NCBI GenBank assembly: GCA_018668195.1
Contig: JABITU010000257.1
Span: forward strand, 1 to 19,147
From: Tateyamaria sp.
Lineage (GTDB): Bacteria > Pseudomonadota > Alphaproteobacteria > Rhodobacterales > Rhodobacteraceae
Direction: 5' to 3'
DNA: 19,147 nucleotides
In this document: one piece after another, positions 1-6,769 of the stretch
Position numbering within the stretch: the first letter of the stretch is position 1
Layout: the number at the start of each line of letters is the position of its first letter
Translations under genes and position numbers: made by a program
The notes under the pieces: generated by a model
What the model was told of the DNA's origin: nothing
What the model saw: only the letters and a program-made list of their open reading frames with translations
Database searches by the model: none

Positions 1-388
1 CCAACCGCGTGGCCACCAAACCGCCTACATCGTCCTTGAACACCAGCGAAAAGCCCCAATCGCCCTGCAGCACACCGCAGAACGTTCGGCGATCATCCAC
101 AGCGGTGTCGGATTTGAAACATTTTCCGGTGACTTTGCCCTCGGCGTATTCATTGATCCAGCCCGGCACAACACCCAGCCAACGGCCGTATTTGACTAGC
201 ATCGGATCGGTATAGCCGCGTGGTTCGAGCCAGCTTTGCACCTCTTCCTCAGACATTCTAAAATTGCCCTGAGTTTTTGCCAGTTTTTCAAGGTTTGGGT
301 AAAGGTTGGTCAAAAAGAATACGATGAACGTCAGGCACAAAGCCGTCAGCAGCATCACGCCCAGTTGTCGCAGAATAAAAATTCCCAT
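1..388 (-). CDS. Peptide-type ABC transporter permease (DppB/OppB family), N-terminal part
   Basis: Inner-membrane permease subunit of a binding-protein-dependent importer, of the family that carries di/oligopeptides, nickel or microcin-like substrates. Only the first 129 codons are here; the gene runs off the left edge. The protein starts MGIFILRQLGVMLLTALCL and continues into one hydrophobic helix (about residues 4-28) ending FFLTNLYPN, the usual first helix of this family. Residues about 108-128 contain GDWGFSLVFKDD followed by VATRL, matching the conserved segment before the second helix (GD.G.S......V...I..RL). The periplasmic stretch between holds two cysteines (in GKCF and TFCG). The start has an AGGGG ribosome site (395-399) six bases upstream. 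Substrate cannot be told from the sequence. No binding protein or ATPase gene lies upstream, so any partners must be beyond the left edge. Confidence 0.82.
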   Translation of the reverse strand, partial: MGIFILRQLGVMLLTALCLTFIVFFLTNLYPNLEKLAKTQGNFRMSEEEVQSWLEPRGYTDPMLVKYGRWLGVVPGWINEYAEGKVTGKCFKSDTAVDDRRTFCGVLQGDWGFSLVFKDDVGGLVATRL

Positions 389-729
389 GTATCGCCCCTG
401 TTGGGTGGCTTTCATCAGACATTGCTGTCCGTTTATTCGGGCCGCGTTTATCCGGCCTGTTTAGATTTATGCCCCAAACGAAGACACTTATTTTCTTGAA
501 TTTGTTATCCTGTCTCGTCACGCATCCCCTTGCGTCAACTGTTGCATTTGTAATGGCCTGACGCTGTCCATACTTTGCAAATCCACGATTGGTGTATCGG
601 CGTGTTTATTGATCTATTCTGGTATGAGGCAACAGATGCATTCCAAGGTCAACAGTCCGCATTAGATTATTATAGATCGGCTGCGACATTAGATTGGCCA
701 ATTTGCGGCGTCGGGCGGTACATTACAGG
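389..729. other. 341-nt intergenic gap between araC-type gene and ABC permease
   Basis: No credible gene is seen in either direction; short open frames here have no recognisable product and one merely overlaps the permease in another frame. The gap must hold the minus-strand promoter of the permease. Weak -35-like words occur on the minus strand (TTGACG at 534-539, TTGACC at 646-651), but none has a well-spaced -10. Visible structure: a tandem imperfect 11-bp direct repeat (430-455), a direct repeat CATTAGATT (660-668 and 687-695), and the palindrome ATTGGCCAAT next to the second copy. I see no clear terminator for the AraC-type gene. Confidence 0.6.
430..455. repeat. Tandem imperfect 11-bp direct repeat upstream of the permease
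   Basis: CGTTTATTCGG (430-440) and CGTTTATCCGG (445-455) differ at one base and start 15 bp apart. A looser third element (TGTTTAGATTT, 458-468) follows. The repeat lies about 40-70 bp upstream of the permease start, in its leader or promoter region. On the minus strand the segment can also form a 5-bp GGCCG/CGGCC hairpin. A regulator binding site is possible but unproven. Confidence 0.35.
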
Positions 730-1542
730 CTAACGTCTGGTGACTGCGCCGTCTGTTGAGCCGCTGCGCCGTAGCGCGGTGGGGGTCAGCCCTGTGTGCT
801 GTTGGATAAACCTAGTGAAATAGGCCGCCGATCCAAACCCAAGATGGCGGGCCACATCCTGAACCGGAACTGTCGTTTCCAAAAGTATCGAGCGCGCGGC
901 ATGCAATGATCGCTCAGTCAGCAAATCTGCTGCAGTCCTGCCAGTCGCTGCTTTGCAGGCGCGGGTCAGATGCGTCGGCGTTACATTTAGTTCTTCGGCA
1001 TGCTCGGCCATTGGTAACCCATCGCGGTGATGCCACACCACGCGATCGCAAAATGCGGCGCTCAACCGCGCGGCTGCATTCATCTTCCGTGGTAGGTGCT
1101 CAGACTGAGCGATCTGACGCCGCAACCAGACAGACAAAAGCGTAACATGCGCATCAAGCGCATCTTGTGAGAATGGCCTAGACTGTGACGCCTCTCGTGA
1201 TGCGGCCTCGTACAGGTTTGCCAGCTCTGAAATTGCGGTGGTGTCCAGCACTCGCAATTGCCTTGGCGTTTGGGGCAGACTGATTTCCGTCCCATCAGGA
1301 ATTTCAATAATTTGCCCCATGCTTTGCCGGCCCAGATCAAGCGCAAACAAAGTGTTTGGAGGCACAGAGATTAGGTTGTTGGTCCCCACACCGCGCCGCG
1401 TTCCATTCAACAAAAGCCGACCCTGGCCTCTGGTCATCCAGATCAGCAGATGTGCCGGGCGGTCGTTGGCGAGTGTCAGGCGCCAATCTTGCCCGCTGGT
1501 CCATTGGACAAGGGTTGTTACATGGACTGGGGGCAAAGACAT
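730..1542 (-). CDS. AraC-family transcriptional regulator
   Basis: Cytoplasmic DNA-binding regulator of 270 residues, the usual AraC-family size. The N-terminal part (about 20-100) looks like the cupin-type sensing domain (HLLIWMTRGQGRLLLNG, then VPPNTLFALDLG). The C-terminal part (about 165-260) has the two helix-turn-helix units: MAEHAEELNVTPTHLTRACK for the first, VQDVARHLGFGSAAYFTRFI for the second. The closing GLTP.ALRR matches the family signature. The effector and targets are unknown. The start shown has no clear Shine-Dalgarno sequence, so the exact start is less certain. A well-formed promoter (1597-1625) and an inverted repeat (1566-1591) lie just upstream, suggesting separate transcription from miaA and perhaps autoregulation. 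Nearby candidate targets are the permease downstream and the gene itself. Confidence 0.88.
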   Translation of the reverse strand: MSLPPVHVTTLVQWTSGQDWRLTLANDRPAHLLIWMTRGQGRLLLNGTRRGVGTNNLISVPPNTLFALDLGRQSMGQIIEIPDGTEISLPQTPRQLRVLDTTAISELANLYEAASREASQSRPFSQDALDAHVTLLSVWLRRQIAQSEHLPRKMNAAARLSAAFCDRVVWHHRDGLPMAEHAEELNVTPTHLTRACKAATGRTAADLLTERSLHAARSILLETTVPVQDVARHLGFGSAAYFTRFIQQHTGLTPTALRRSGSTDGAVTRR

Positions 1543-1565
1543 CGATGTTAGTTTTGCTCAAAAAA

Positions 1566-1591
1566 GTTCAATTTGTGACATTAATTTGAAC
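1566..1591. promoter_or_regulatory. Inverted repeat, possible operator of the AraC-type gene
   Basis: GTTCAA (1566-1571) and TTGAAC (1586-1591) form a perfect 6-bp inverted repeat with a 14-bp spacer, giving a 20-bp centre-to-centre distance, about two helical turns. The site sits immediately downstream of the predicted -10 box (1597-1602), over the expected transcription start. That position would suit repression. More TTGAA/TTCAA words occur in the promoter spacer. This is an inference from position and symmetry only. Confidence 0.4.
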
Positions 1592-1596
1592 ATTTC

Positions 1597-1625
1597 ATTA
1601 TCGTCTTACAAATTCAAGTTTTCAA
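1597..1625 (-). promoter_or_regulatory. Sigma-70-type promoter of the AraC-type gene
   Basis: On the minus strand TTGAAA (1620-1625) is followed after exactly 17 bases by GATAAT (1597-1602). Each hexamer matches 5 of 6 consensus bases. The predicted start of transcription is near 1590, giving a leader of about 48 nt to the ATG at 1542. The site lies between the miaA stop (1639) and the regulator gene. Confidence 0.6.
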
Positions 1626-1638
1626 TAATCAAGTGTCA

Positions 1639-2511
1639 TCACAGGGATCCGGAAGCGACCCATTGCCAGTCGCGCAGCCGGGCTCGGAACCACGTGCGCT
1701 GGCGTTTGGCATATTGCCGGGTCACAACAGTAGCGGAGTCGACCGCAGCCGCATGTGTCATTTGCCCGGTTACTATGGCCATGGCCTCGGTCACGCCGAT
1801 TGCGCGACATGCGGGCAACGCCGGATTGTAACGCGATTGCATTGCGCGTGCCTCATCCAAACCGCCTGCATGCAACATTTGGTCAAAGCGGCGCGTAATG
1901 CGGGGCGTGAGCCATTCTTTTGGGCTATCTAGCACAACACCAGTGAACTGTCCGCGCTTTAACAAGGGAGGCGGCGTGTCGTCCTGCCAATCCGACAACG
2001 GGCGCCCTGTTGCGTACTGCACTTCCCATGCGCGCTGTACCCTGGCCCGATTGGCCATATCGATTCGCGATACTGTTTTAACATCAAGGGCAAACGCCAA
2101 ATCCTCTAGGGGCATCGCGTCAGCCTGCGCGCGAACTTCGGCTGGTGTTGATGGTATATCGGCCAAGCCTTCGGTCAGGGCTGAGAAATAAAGGCCAGTG
2201 CCCCCAACAATAATCGGCCGGGGGCCATCCAGCATACTTGAGACTTCGCGCAGCCAGTGGCCTGTGGAATAAGGCGCATCAAAGGGAATGTGACCATAAA
2301 GACGATGCGATGCGCGGGCCTGTTCGGCGGGCGAAGGGCGTGCCGTTAGCACGCGCCAGCAGTCATAAATCTGACTTGCGTCGGCATTTATGATCACGCC
2401 TCCCTGCTTTTCGGCAAGCGCCAATGCTAATGTAGATTTGCCCGATGCCGTGGGCCCGGCAATCAAAACAGGCAGGTTGCCGGGAATCGATGCAATTAGG
2501 TCGGCGATCAT
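1639..2511 (-). CDS. miaA: tRNA dimethylallyltransferase MiaA
   Basis: Transfers a dimethylallyl group from dimethylallyl-PP to N6 of A37 in tRNAs reading UNN codons. The 290-residue length fits the family. A P-loop GPTASGKST lies at about 19-27; [19 protein letters not shown] follows (about 42-60), the equivalent of the family's DS.Q.Y....I.TAKP segment but with [25 protein letters not shown] (about 100-115) is the conserved substrate-tunnel segment. The C-terminal half has [17 protein letters not shown] and [13 protein letters not shown], all typical. It is transcribed away from pyrH across a 72-nt gap. Its substrate is made by the MEP pathway, whose dxr gene lies about 3 kb to the right on the other strand. 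The identification is secure. Confidence 0.96.
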   Translation of the reverse strand: MIADLIASIPGNLPVLIAGPTASGKSTLALALAEKQGGVIINADASQIYDCWRVLTARPSPAEQARASHRLYGHIPFDAPYSTGHWLREVSSMLDGPRPIIVGGTGLYFSALTEGLADIPSTPAEVRAQADAMPLEDLAFALDVKTVSRIDMANRARVQRAWEVQYATGRPLSDWQDDTPPPLLKRGQFTGVVLDSPKEWLTPRITRRFDQMLHAGGLDEARAMQSRYNPALPACRAIGVTEAMAIVTGQMTHAAAVDSATVVTRQYAKRQRTWFRARLRDWQWVASGSL

Positions 2512-2583
2512 GTGCGTCTGTCCATTGAAAACCTGTCGCTTTTAGGACAGATTGCGCACAAATCAAAGAGCAGGGGACGCACC

Positions 2584-3312
2584 ATGGCTGGGAAAGAGAC
2601 CGAAACCTCATTCAACAGGGTCATGTTAAAGATCTCGGGCGAGGCTTTGATGGGCGATCAGGGTTTCGGCCTGCATCCACCAACAGTCGAGCGTATCGCG
2701 CGCGAGGTGCAATCAGTCCACGACATGGGCGTCGAGATTTGTATGGTCATCGGGGGTGGCAACATCTTTCGCGGCCTGCAAGGCTCGGCTCAGGGGATGG
2801 AACGGACGACTGCCGACTATATGGGCATGCTTGCCACGGTGATGAATGCTCTGGCAATGCAATCTGCTCTGGAGGGACTGAAAATTCACACGCGGGTGAT
2901 TTCTGCCATCACAATGAACGAAGTGGCCGAGCCATATATTCGCCGTCGCGCTGTCCGCCACCTAGAAAAAAAGCGGGTGTGCATTTTTGCCGCTGGTACT
3001 GGAAACCCCTATTTTACGACCGATACCGCCGCGACCTTGCGCGCAAACGAAATGTCCTGTGAGGCGATCTTTAAGGGAACCAAGGTCGACGGAGTATATG
3101 ATAAGGACCCCGTAAAACATGATGATGCGGTCCGCTACGACACGGTCAGCTATGATGACGTGCTGGCCAAGCGCCTTGGTGTGATGGATGCCAGCGCTAT
3201 TGCTTTGGCCCGAGACAATAACCTGCCAATCATTGTGTTTTCGTTGGACGAACCGGGTGGTCTTCGGGGCATCTTGGCCGGCAGGGGAACGTACACGCGG
3301 GTGCAAGGTTGA
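2584..3312 (+). CDS. pyrH: Uridylate kinase (UMP kinase) PyrH
   Basis: Phosphorylates UMP to UDP with ATP in the cytoplasm, the step feeding UTP/CTP and UDP-sugar synthesis. The 242 residues match the family of amino-acid-kinase-fold UMP kinases. Visible motifs are [17 protein letters not shown] near the N-terminus, [11 protein letters not shown] (about 54-64), [16 protein letters not shown] and [19 protein letters not shown] in the ATP-binding half. The open frame extends upstream to the miaA start, but the ATG at 2584 is chosen because AGGGGA (2572-2577) lies six bases before it and the product then has the family length. A weak TTGAAA (2525-2530) is a possible -35 box, without a convincing -10. 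The pairing with frr is the common bacterial order. Confidence 0.97.
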   Translation: MAGKETETSFNRVMLKISGEALMGDQGFGLHPPTVERIAREVQSVHDMGVEICMVIGGGNIFRGLQGSAQGMERTTADYMGMLATVMNALAMQSALEGLKIHTRVISAITMNEVAEPYIRRRAVRHLEKKRVCIFAAGTGNPYFTTDTAATLRANEMSCEAIFKGTKVDGVYDKDPVKHDDAVRYDTVSYDDVLAKRLGVMDASAIALARDNNLPIIVFSLDEPGGLRGILAGRGTYTRVQG

Positions 3313-3411
3313 TTGCTAAATACGGGCTTAACTCATGCTGGCCATTCACTCGCTTGGTGATTACTGTAGTTTAAATTATCCCTAACGGGTGAAAGAAAAA
3401 GGGGAGCGCGC

Positions 3412-3975
3412 ATGTCTGACGATTTTATGCTGGATACAGATGACCTTGGCCGCCGTATGGACGGCGCTTTGGCGAACCTGAAGATCGAGTTTGCATCGTT
3501 GCGCACGGGCCGTGCTTCGGCGTCTATGCTAGAGCCGGTGATGGTCGATGCCTACGGTGCCATGACACCGATAAATCAGGTGGGCACAGTTAATGTGCCA
3601 GAACCACGAATGGTCACCGTCAACGTCTGGGACAAGGGTCTTGTTGGCAAAGTAGAAAAGGCGATCCGCGAAAGTGGGCTGGGAATCAATCCACAGCTGA
3701 ATGGTACCATTATTATGTTGCCGATCCCCGAACTGAACGAAGAACGCCGCCGCGAATTGACTAAGGTTGCGGGCAGCTATGCCGAAAACGGTCGCGTAAG
3801 CATACGGAATGTGCGGCGCGATGGAATGGATCAGATCAAGAAAGCCAAGGCAGACGGGTTGTCTGAGGACGACCAGAAGCTTTGGGAAGACGAGGTTCAG
3901 GATATGACTGACGCAGCAATTAAGGCTGTGGATGCGGCCCTTGAGACTAAGCAAGCCGAGATTATGCAGGTGTAA
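3412..3975 (+). CDS. frr: Ribosome recycling factor
   Basis: Works with EF-G to split post-termination ribosomes in the cytoplasm. The 187-residue length is standard. The segments [20 protein letters not shown] (about 30-50), [19 protein letters not shown] and [20 protein letters not shown] are the conserved core of domains I and [18 protein letters not shown] and [16 protein letters not shown] form the long helical bundle. The ATG at 3412 follows an AAGGGGAG ribosome site (about 3399-3405). The gap to pyrH is 99 nt, so frr may have its own promoter, though I find none that is convincing. A hairpin follows the stop codon (see 3985-4010). Confidence 0.97.
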   Translation: MSDDFMLDTDDLGRRMDGALANLKIEFASLRTGRASASMLEPVMVDAYGAMTPINQVGTVNVPEPRMVTVNVWDKGLVGKVEKAIRESGLGINPQLNGTIIMLPIPELNEERRRELTKVAGSYAENGRVSIRNVRRDGMDQIKKAKADGLSEDDQKLWEDEVQDMTDAAIKAVDAALETKQAEIMQV

Positions 3976-3984
3976 ACTCTGTAA

Positions 3985-4010
3985 CCGAGCCTTAGCCCGG
4001 CAAACATTTT
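3985..4010 (+). terminator. Possible weak terminator after frr
   Basis: CCGAGC (3985-3990), loop CTTA, GCCCGG (3995-4000) forms a 6-bp stem with one A-C mismatch. It is followed six bases later by TTTT (4007-4010). The T run is short and set back, so termination would be partial at best. The TTTT also starts the larger inverted repeat at 4007-4050. Confidence 0.35.
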
Positions 4011-4050
4011 AAGGAAGTGTTTTAAAAAATACACCAAACCTTCCTTAAAA
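4007..4050. repeat. Long inverted repeat in the frr-uppS gap
   Basis: TTTTAAGGAAG (4007-4017) and CTTCCTTAAAA (4040-4050) are perfectly complementary over 11 bp. The 22-nt interior can form a smaller helix from GTGT (4017-4020) and ACAC (4031-4034), though it competes with the outer stem for G4017. The element ends 26 nt before the uppS ribosome site. It has no U tract on the right, so it is not a classical terminator. Possible roles are an mRNA-stabilising or translation-controlling leader structure, or a protein-binding palindrome. Confidence 0.6.
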
Positions 4051-4076
4051 AGCCTCGCCGACTAAAGGTTAACCCC

Positions 4077-4091
4077 AAGGATTATGCCATC
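4077..4091 (+). promoter_or_regulatory. Ribosome binding site and near-cognate ATC start of uppS
   Basis: AAGGA (4077-4081) is the only good ribosome site before uppS. Seven bases later comes ATC (4089-4091), in frame with uppS. An ATG at 4084 is only two bases from AAGGA and is in the wrong frame: it opens a 57-codon frame that stops at 4257. In the uppS frame there is no ATG, GTG or TTG between 4059 and the ATG at 4134. Spacing and reading frame therefore favour ATC as the start. A base change or a one-base deletion in the leader is the alternative. Confidence 0.45.
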
Positions 4092-4808
4092 TCTGTCTCT
4101 TCACATACTGGCCCATGTCATGCCGCCATTATTATGGATGGAAATGGTCGTTGGGCCACACAGCGTGGTCGGCCCCGCCTTTTTGGGGACCATGCAGGAG
4201 CGCAGCGCGTCCGAGAAGTTGTGGAAACCTGCCCGGATATTGGCGTCCAGTACCTGACAATTTTCGCGTTTTCGACCGAGAACTGGAAACGAACGCAGGT
4301 AGAGGTCGCGGGCCTGATGAGTCTTTTTCGACGCTACATCGGCAAAGAGGCCCGAGCGCTGCACAAGTTTGGAGCTCGGGTCCTGTTTATTGGCGATCGG
4401 GTTCGGCTCGACAAAAAGTTGATTGCTTTGATGGATGAACTTGAGGCACTAACCCAACACAACACAAAGGTAAATCTGACAATAGCGCTGAATTATGGCG
4501 GACGCGATGAAGTGGCCCGCGCCACCAAACGGCTTGCACAGGATGTAGCGGCGGGCAAGCTTAATCCAGAAAATATAGATGAGGAAACTCTCCCAAGATA
4601 CTTAGATACGTATGTTTTGCCTGATCCAGACTTGGTAATCCGCACAAGTGGCGAGGCGCGGATATCTAACTTTTTATTGTGGCAGTCAGCCTATGCTGAA
4701 TACGAATTCGTTGATACACTTTGGCCTGACTTTGCGCGCGAAGAATTTACCGCCCTGTGCAATGGTTACGGCAAACGCGAACGTCGATTTGGCGGAGTAA
4801 AACGATGA
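4089..4808 (+). CDS. uppS: Isoprenyl (undecaprenyl) diphosphate synthase UppS
   Basis: Cis-prenyltransferase adding isopentenyl-PP units to farnesyl-PP to make the C55 carrier for peptidoglycan and O-antigen. From ATC the product is 239 residues, the family size. HAAIIMDGNGRWA (about 11-23) holds the catalytic Asp (17) and the diphosphate loop. TIFAFSTENWKR, IALNYGGRDE and VIRTSGEARISNFLLWQSAY are the other conserved motifs. The first ATG in frame (4134) falls inside the motif at the M of IIMDGNG. Starting there would remove the first beta strand and there is no ribosome site, so it is a poor start. The upstream residues SSHTGPCHAA resemble the usual short leader ending PRHVA, arguing that translation begins before 4134. 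The function is certain; the start is not. The 3' end overlaps cdsA as ATGA. Confidence 0.93.
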   Translation: MSVSSHTGPCHAAIIMDGNGRWATQRGRPRLFGDHAGAQRVREVVETCPDIGVQYLTIFAFSTENWKRTQVEVAGLMSLFRRYIGKEARALHKFGARVLFIGDRVRLDKKLIALMDELEALTQHNTKVNLTIALNYGGRDEVARATKRLAQDVAAGKLNPENIDEETLPRYLDTYVLPDPDLVIRTSGEARISNFLLWQSAYAEYEFVDTLWPDFAREEFTALCNGYGKRERRFGGVKR

Positions 4809-5599
4809 CCGAGAGCCCTGGCAAATGGTCCGACCTTGCCGCACGCACGGTTTCTGCGCTGATCATGGTACTAATGGGCGTCGGGGCTATTTGGTTTGGA
4901 GGCGACGCTTTTTATGTGCTCGTCGCAGTAGTGATCGGTTTGATGGTTTGGGAATTGGTGCGAATGTTGGCGCCGCTCAATGCGTCGCTTGCGGTACAAT
5001 TGGGAGGTGCGTCGGGCTTTGCATTGTTGCTGGCAGCCTACCTCCCGACGGGCTTTGTGTTGCCTTTGTTGCTTGCACCAGCATTTGTCGGCCTTAGCCA
5101 ACTCATGAAACACCGCGCGGCATTTGTAACGTTCAGTATCCTGATTGTGCTTGCTGGTTTTGGTATGATTAGTGTGCGTGATGATATGGGCTTGGATTGG
5201 ATGATCTGGCTGGTGTTGGTGGTGGTTGTAACGGATGTGGTGGGTTACTTTGCTGGCCGCATCGTGGGTGGCCCCAAGTTTTGGCCCCGCATCAGCCCGA
5301 AAAAAACATGGTCTGGCACGGTCGCGGGCTGGATTGGGGCAGCCATAGTGGGCGCAGTTTTTTCATTAAAAACCGACGTAACAGTGCTGCTGGTGATTAT
5401 CTCTGTTGCGCTGTCTATGGCGAGCCAGATGGGGGATATCGCGGAAAGTGCACTAAAGCGCTGGATGGGGGTCAAGGACAGTTCTGCGCTGATTCCGGGC
5501 CATGGCGGCTTTCTGGACCGATTTGATGGTATGCTAGGCGCATCACTGTGTTTACTATTGGTAGGTCAGACGGTTGGCTTTCAGGGAAGTATACTTTGA
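4805..5599 (+). CDS. cdsA: Phosphatidate cytidylyltransferase CdsA
   Basis: Integral inner-membrane enzyme making CDP-diacylglycerol from phosphatidic acid and CTP, the precursor of all major phospholipids. The 264-residue protein is mostly hydrophobic with about seven to eight predicted membrane helices. Near the C-terminus it carries the full family signature: SALKRWMGVKDS followed by ALIPGHGGFLDRFD, with the K-D pair and H-G-G-x-x-D-R-x-D. The ATG at 4805 overlaps the uppS stop as ATGA, suggesting translational coupling. An in-frame upstream extension into uppS is rejected because its residues are polar and unlike the family N-terminus. The stop overlaps the TTG start of dxr. CTP for this reaction depends on the upstream pyrH product. 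Confidence 0.96.
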   Translation: MTESPGKWSDLAARTVSALIMVLMGVGAIWFGGDAFYVLVAVVIGLMVWELVRMLAPLNASLAVQLGGASGFALLLAAYLPTGFVLPLLLAPAFVGLSQLMKHRAAFVTFSILIVLAGFGMISVRDDMGLDWMIWLVLVVVVTDVVGYFAGRIVGGPKFWPRISPKKTWSGTVAGWIGAAIVGAVFSLKTDVTVLLVIISVALSMASQMGDIAESALKRWMGVKDSSALIPGHGGFLDRFDGMLGASLCLLLVGQTVGFQGSIL

Positions 5600-6765
5600 A
5601 ACAACGCGTATCGATTTTTGGCGCAACCGGGTCGATTGGGCAAAATACCATAGACCTGATCGCACGCGACCTGGCTTCCTATGATGTCGTGGCGTTATCC
5701 GGCGCTTCAAATATTGAGGTGCTTGCACGTGATGCGATCCGACTTGGGGCGGATGTCGCAGTAACAGCAGACGAGACCCGGCTAAGTGAATTGTGCGATG
5801 CTCTGGCAGGATCTGGCGTTGTGGCTGCGGCAGGCCAAACTGCTTTGATCGAAGCGGCATGTCGCCCAGCTGATTGGGTCATGTCGGCAATTGTGGGTGC
5901 CGCAGGCCTCGCGCCGGGTATCAGCGCCTTACAGCAAGGGGCTACGCTTGCGCTTGCTAACAAGGAATCGCTGGTGTGTGCGGGCGGATTGATCCTTGAG
6001 ACCGCCAAGGCGAATGGAGCGCTGCTGCTACCTGTCGACAGTGAGCATTCGGCCATATTCCAAGCCCTTGTCGGAGAAGACATGGCGGATGTTGAACGGA
6101 TTATTATAACAGCGTCAGGTGGTGCGTTTCGGGATTGGTCGTTGGAAAAGCTAGCCACTGCAACCTTGGCGCAAGCCTCATCGCACCCCAATTGGGATAT
6201 GGGACAGAGGATCACCATAGATTCGGCATCTATGTTTAATAAAGCCTTAGAAATAATTGAAACCAAGGAATATTTTGACGTTTCTCCGGCGCAAATCGAA
6301 GTGCTTGTTCACCCCGAATCGATGATTCATGCGCTGGTCGGCTTCCGCGATGGTGCACTCATGGCCCATGTTGGGCCGCCAGATATGCGCCATGCTATTG
6401 GTTATGCCTTACATTGGCCGCACCGTAAGGCACTGCCGGTTGAACGGCTTGATTTGGCCCAGATCGGCGCGCTCACGTTTCGTGCCCCCGACGAGGTTCG
6501 CTGGCCTGCTTTGCGACTGGCGCGCGAAGTTATGGAACGTGGCGGGTTGTCGGGTGCTGTATTCAACGCGGCCAAGGAAACAGCACTGGACGGTTTTATT
6601 GACGGCACATTATCTTTTCCGGGCATGGCAGAGGTGGTAGATGCCACACTGAATGCAATAGAACCCAGCCATATAGACGCCCCCATGTCACTTGATAATG
6701 TTATGAACGCAGACCAAGTGGCAAGAAGCGCTGCACGCGCAGCGATCCAAAAAAGAGCAGGATAA
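5596..6765 (+). CDS. dxr: 1-deoxy-D-xylulose 5-phosphate reductoisomerase
   Basis: First committed MEP-pathway enzyme: NADPH-dependent conversion of DXP to MEP, the route to IPP/DMAPP used by UppS and MiaA. From TTG at 5596 it has 389 residues, the usual length. The NADPH-binding FGATGSIGQNTIDL is at about 8-21, ANKESLV at about 121-127, the metal ligands D148 and E150 in PVDSEHSAIF, then SGGAFRDW and NWDMGQRITIDSASMFNKA with the third metal-ligand region. TTG is chosen because AGGGAAG lies six bases upstream and the frame then starts MKQRVSIFGATG. A GTG at 5548 would add 16 unrelated residues from inside cdsA. The start overlaps the cdsA stop (TTGA), so coupling is likely. Confidence 0.96.
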   Translation: MKQRVSIFGATGSIGQNTIDLIARDLASYDVVALSGASNIEVLARDAIRLGADVAVTADETRLSELCDALAGSGVVAAAGQTALIEAACRPADWVMSAIVGAAGLAPGISALQQGATLALANKESLVCAGGLILETAKANGALLLPVDSEHSAIFQALVGEDMADVERIIITASGGAFRDWSLEKLATATLAQASSHPNWDMGQRITIDSASMFNKALEIIETKEYFDVSPAQIEVLVHPESMIHALVGFRDGALMAHVGPPDMRHAIGYALHWPHRKALPVERLDLAQIGALTFRAPDEVRWPALRLAREVMERGGLSGAVFNAAKETALDGFIDGTLSFPGMAEVVDATLNAIEPSHIDAPMSLDNVMNADQVARSAARAAIQKRAG

Positions 6766-6769
6766 AATT

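Noticed and set aside
288..521. 77-codon minus-strand open frame across the permease start
   Set aside because: It overlaps the permease frame, which has clear family similarity, and has no recognisable product.
660..702. CATTAGATT direct repeat and ATTGGCCAAT palindrome as an operator
   Set aside because: They lie at the 3' end of the AraC-type gene far from any predicted start; too weak to call without conservation.
2525..2553. pyrH promoter TTGAAA with CAGATT after 17 bases
   Set aside because: The -10 matches only 3 of 6 bases, so it is not listed as a feature.
4084..4257. Short frame from the ATG at 4084 as a leader peptide for uppS
   Set aside because: Its ATG is only two bases from AAGGA and the frame ends inside uppS with no conserved pattern; it may matter only if a frameshift is present.
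4115..4438. 107-codon open frame overlapping uppS
   Set aside because: It is a shadow frame; the uppS frame carries all conserved motifs.
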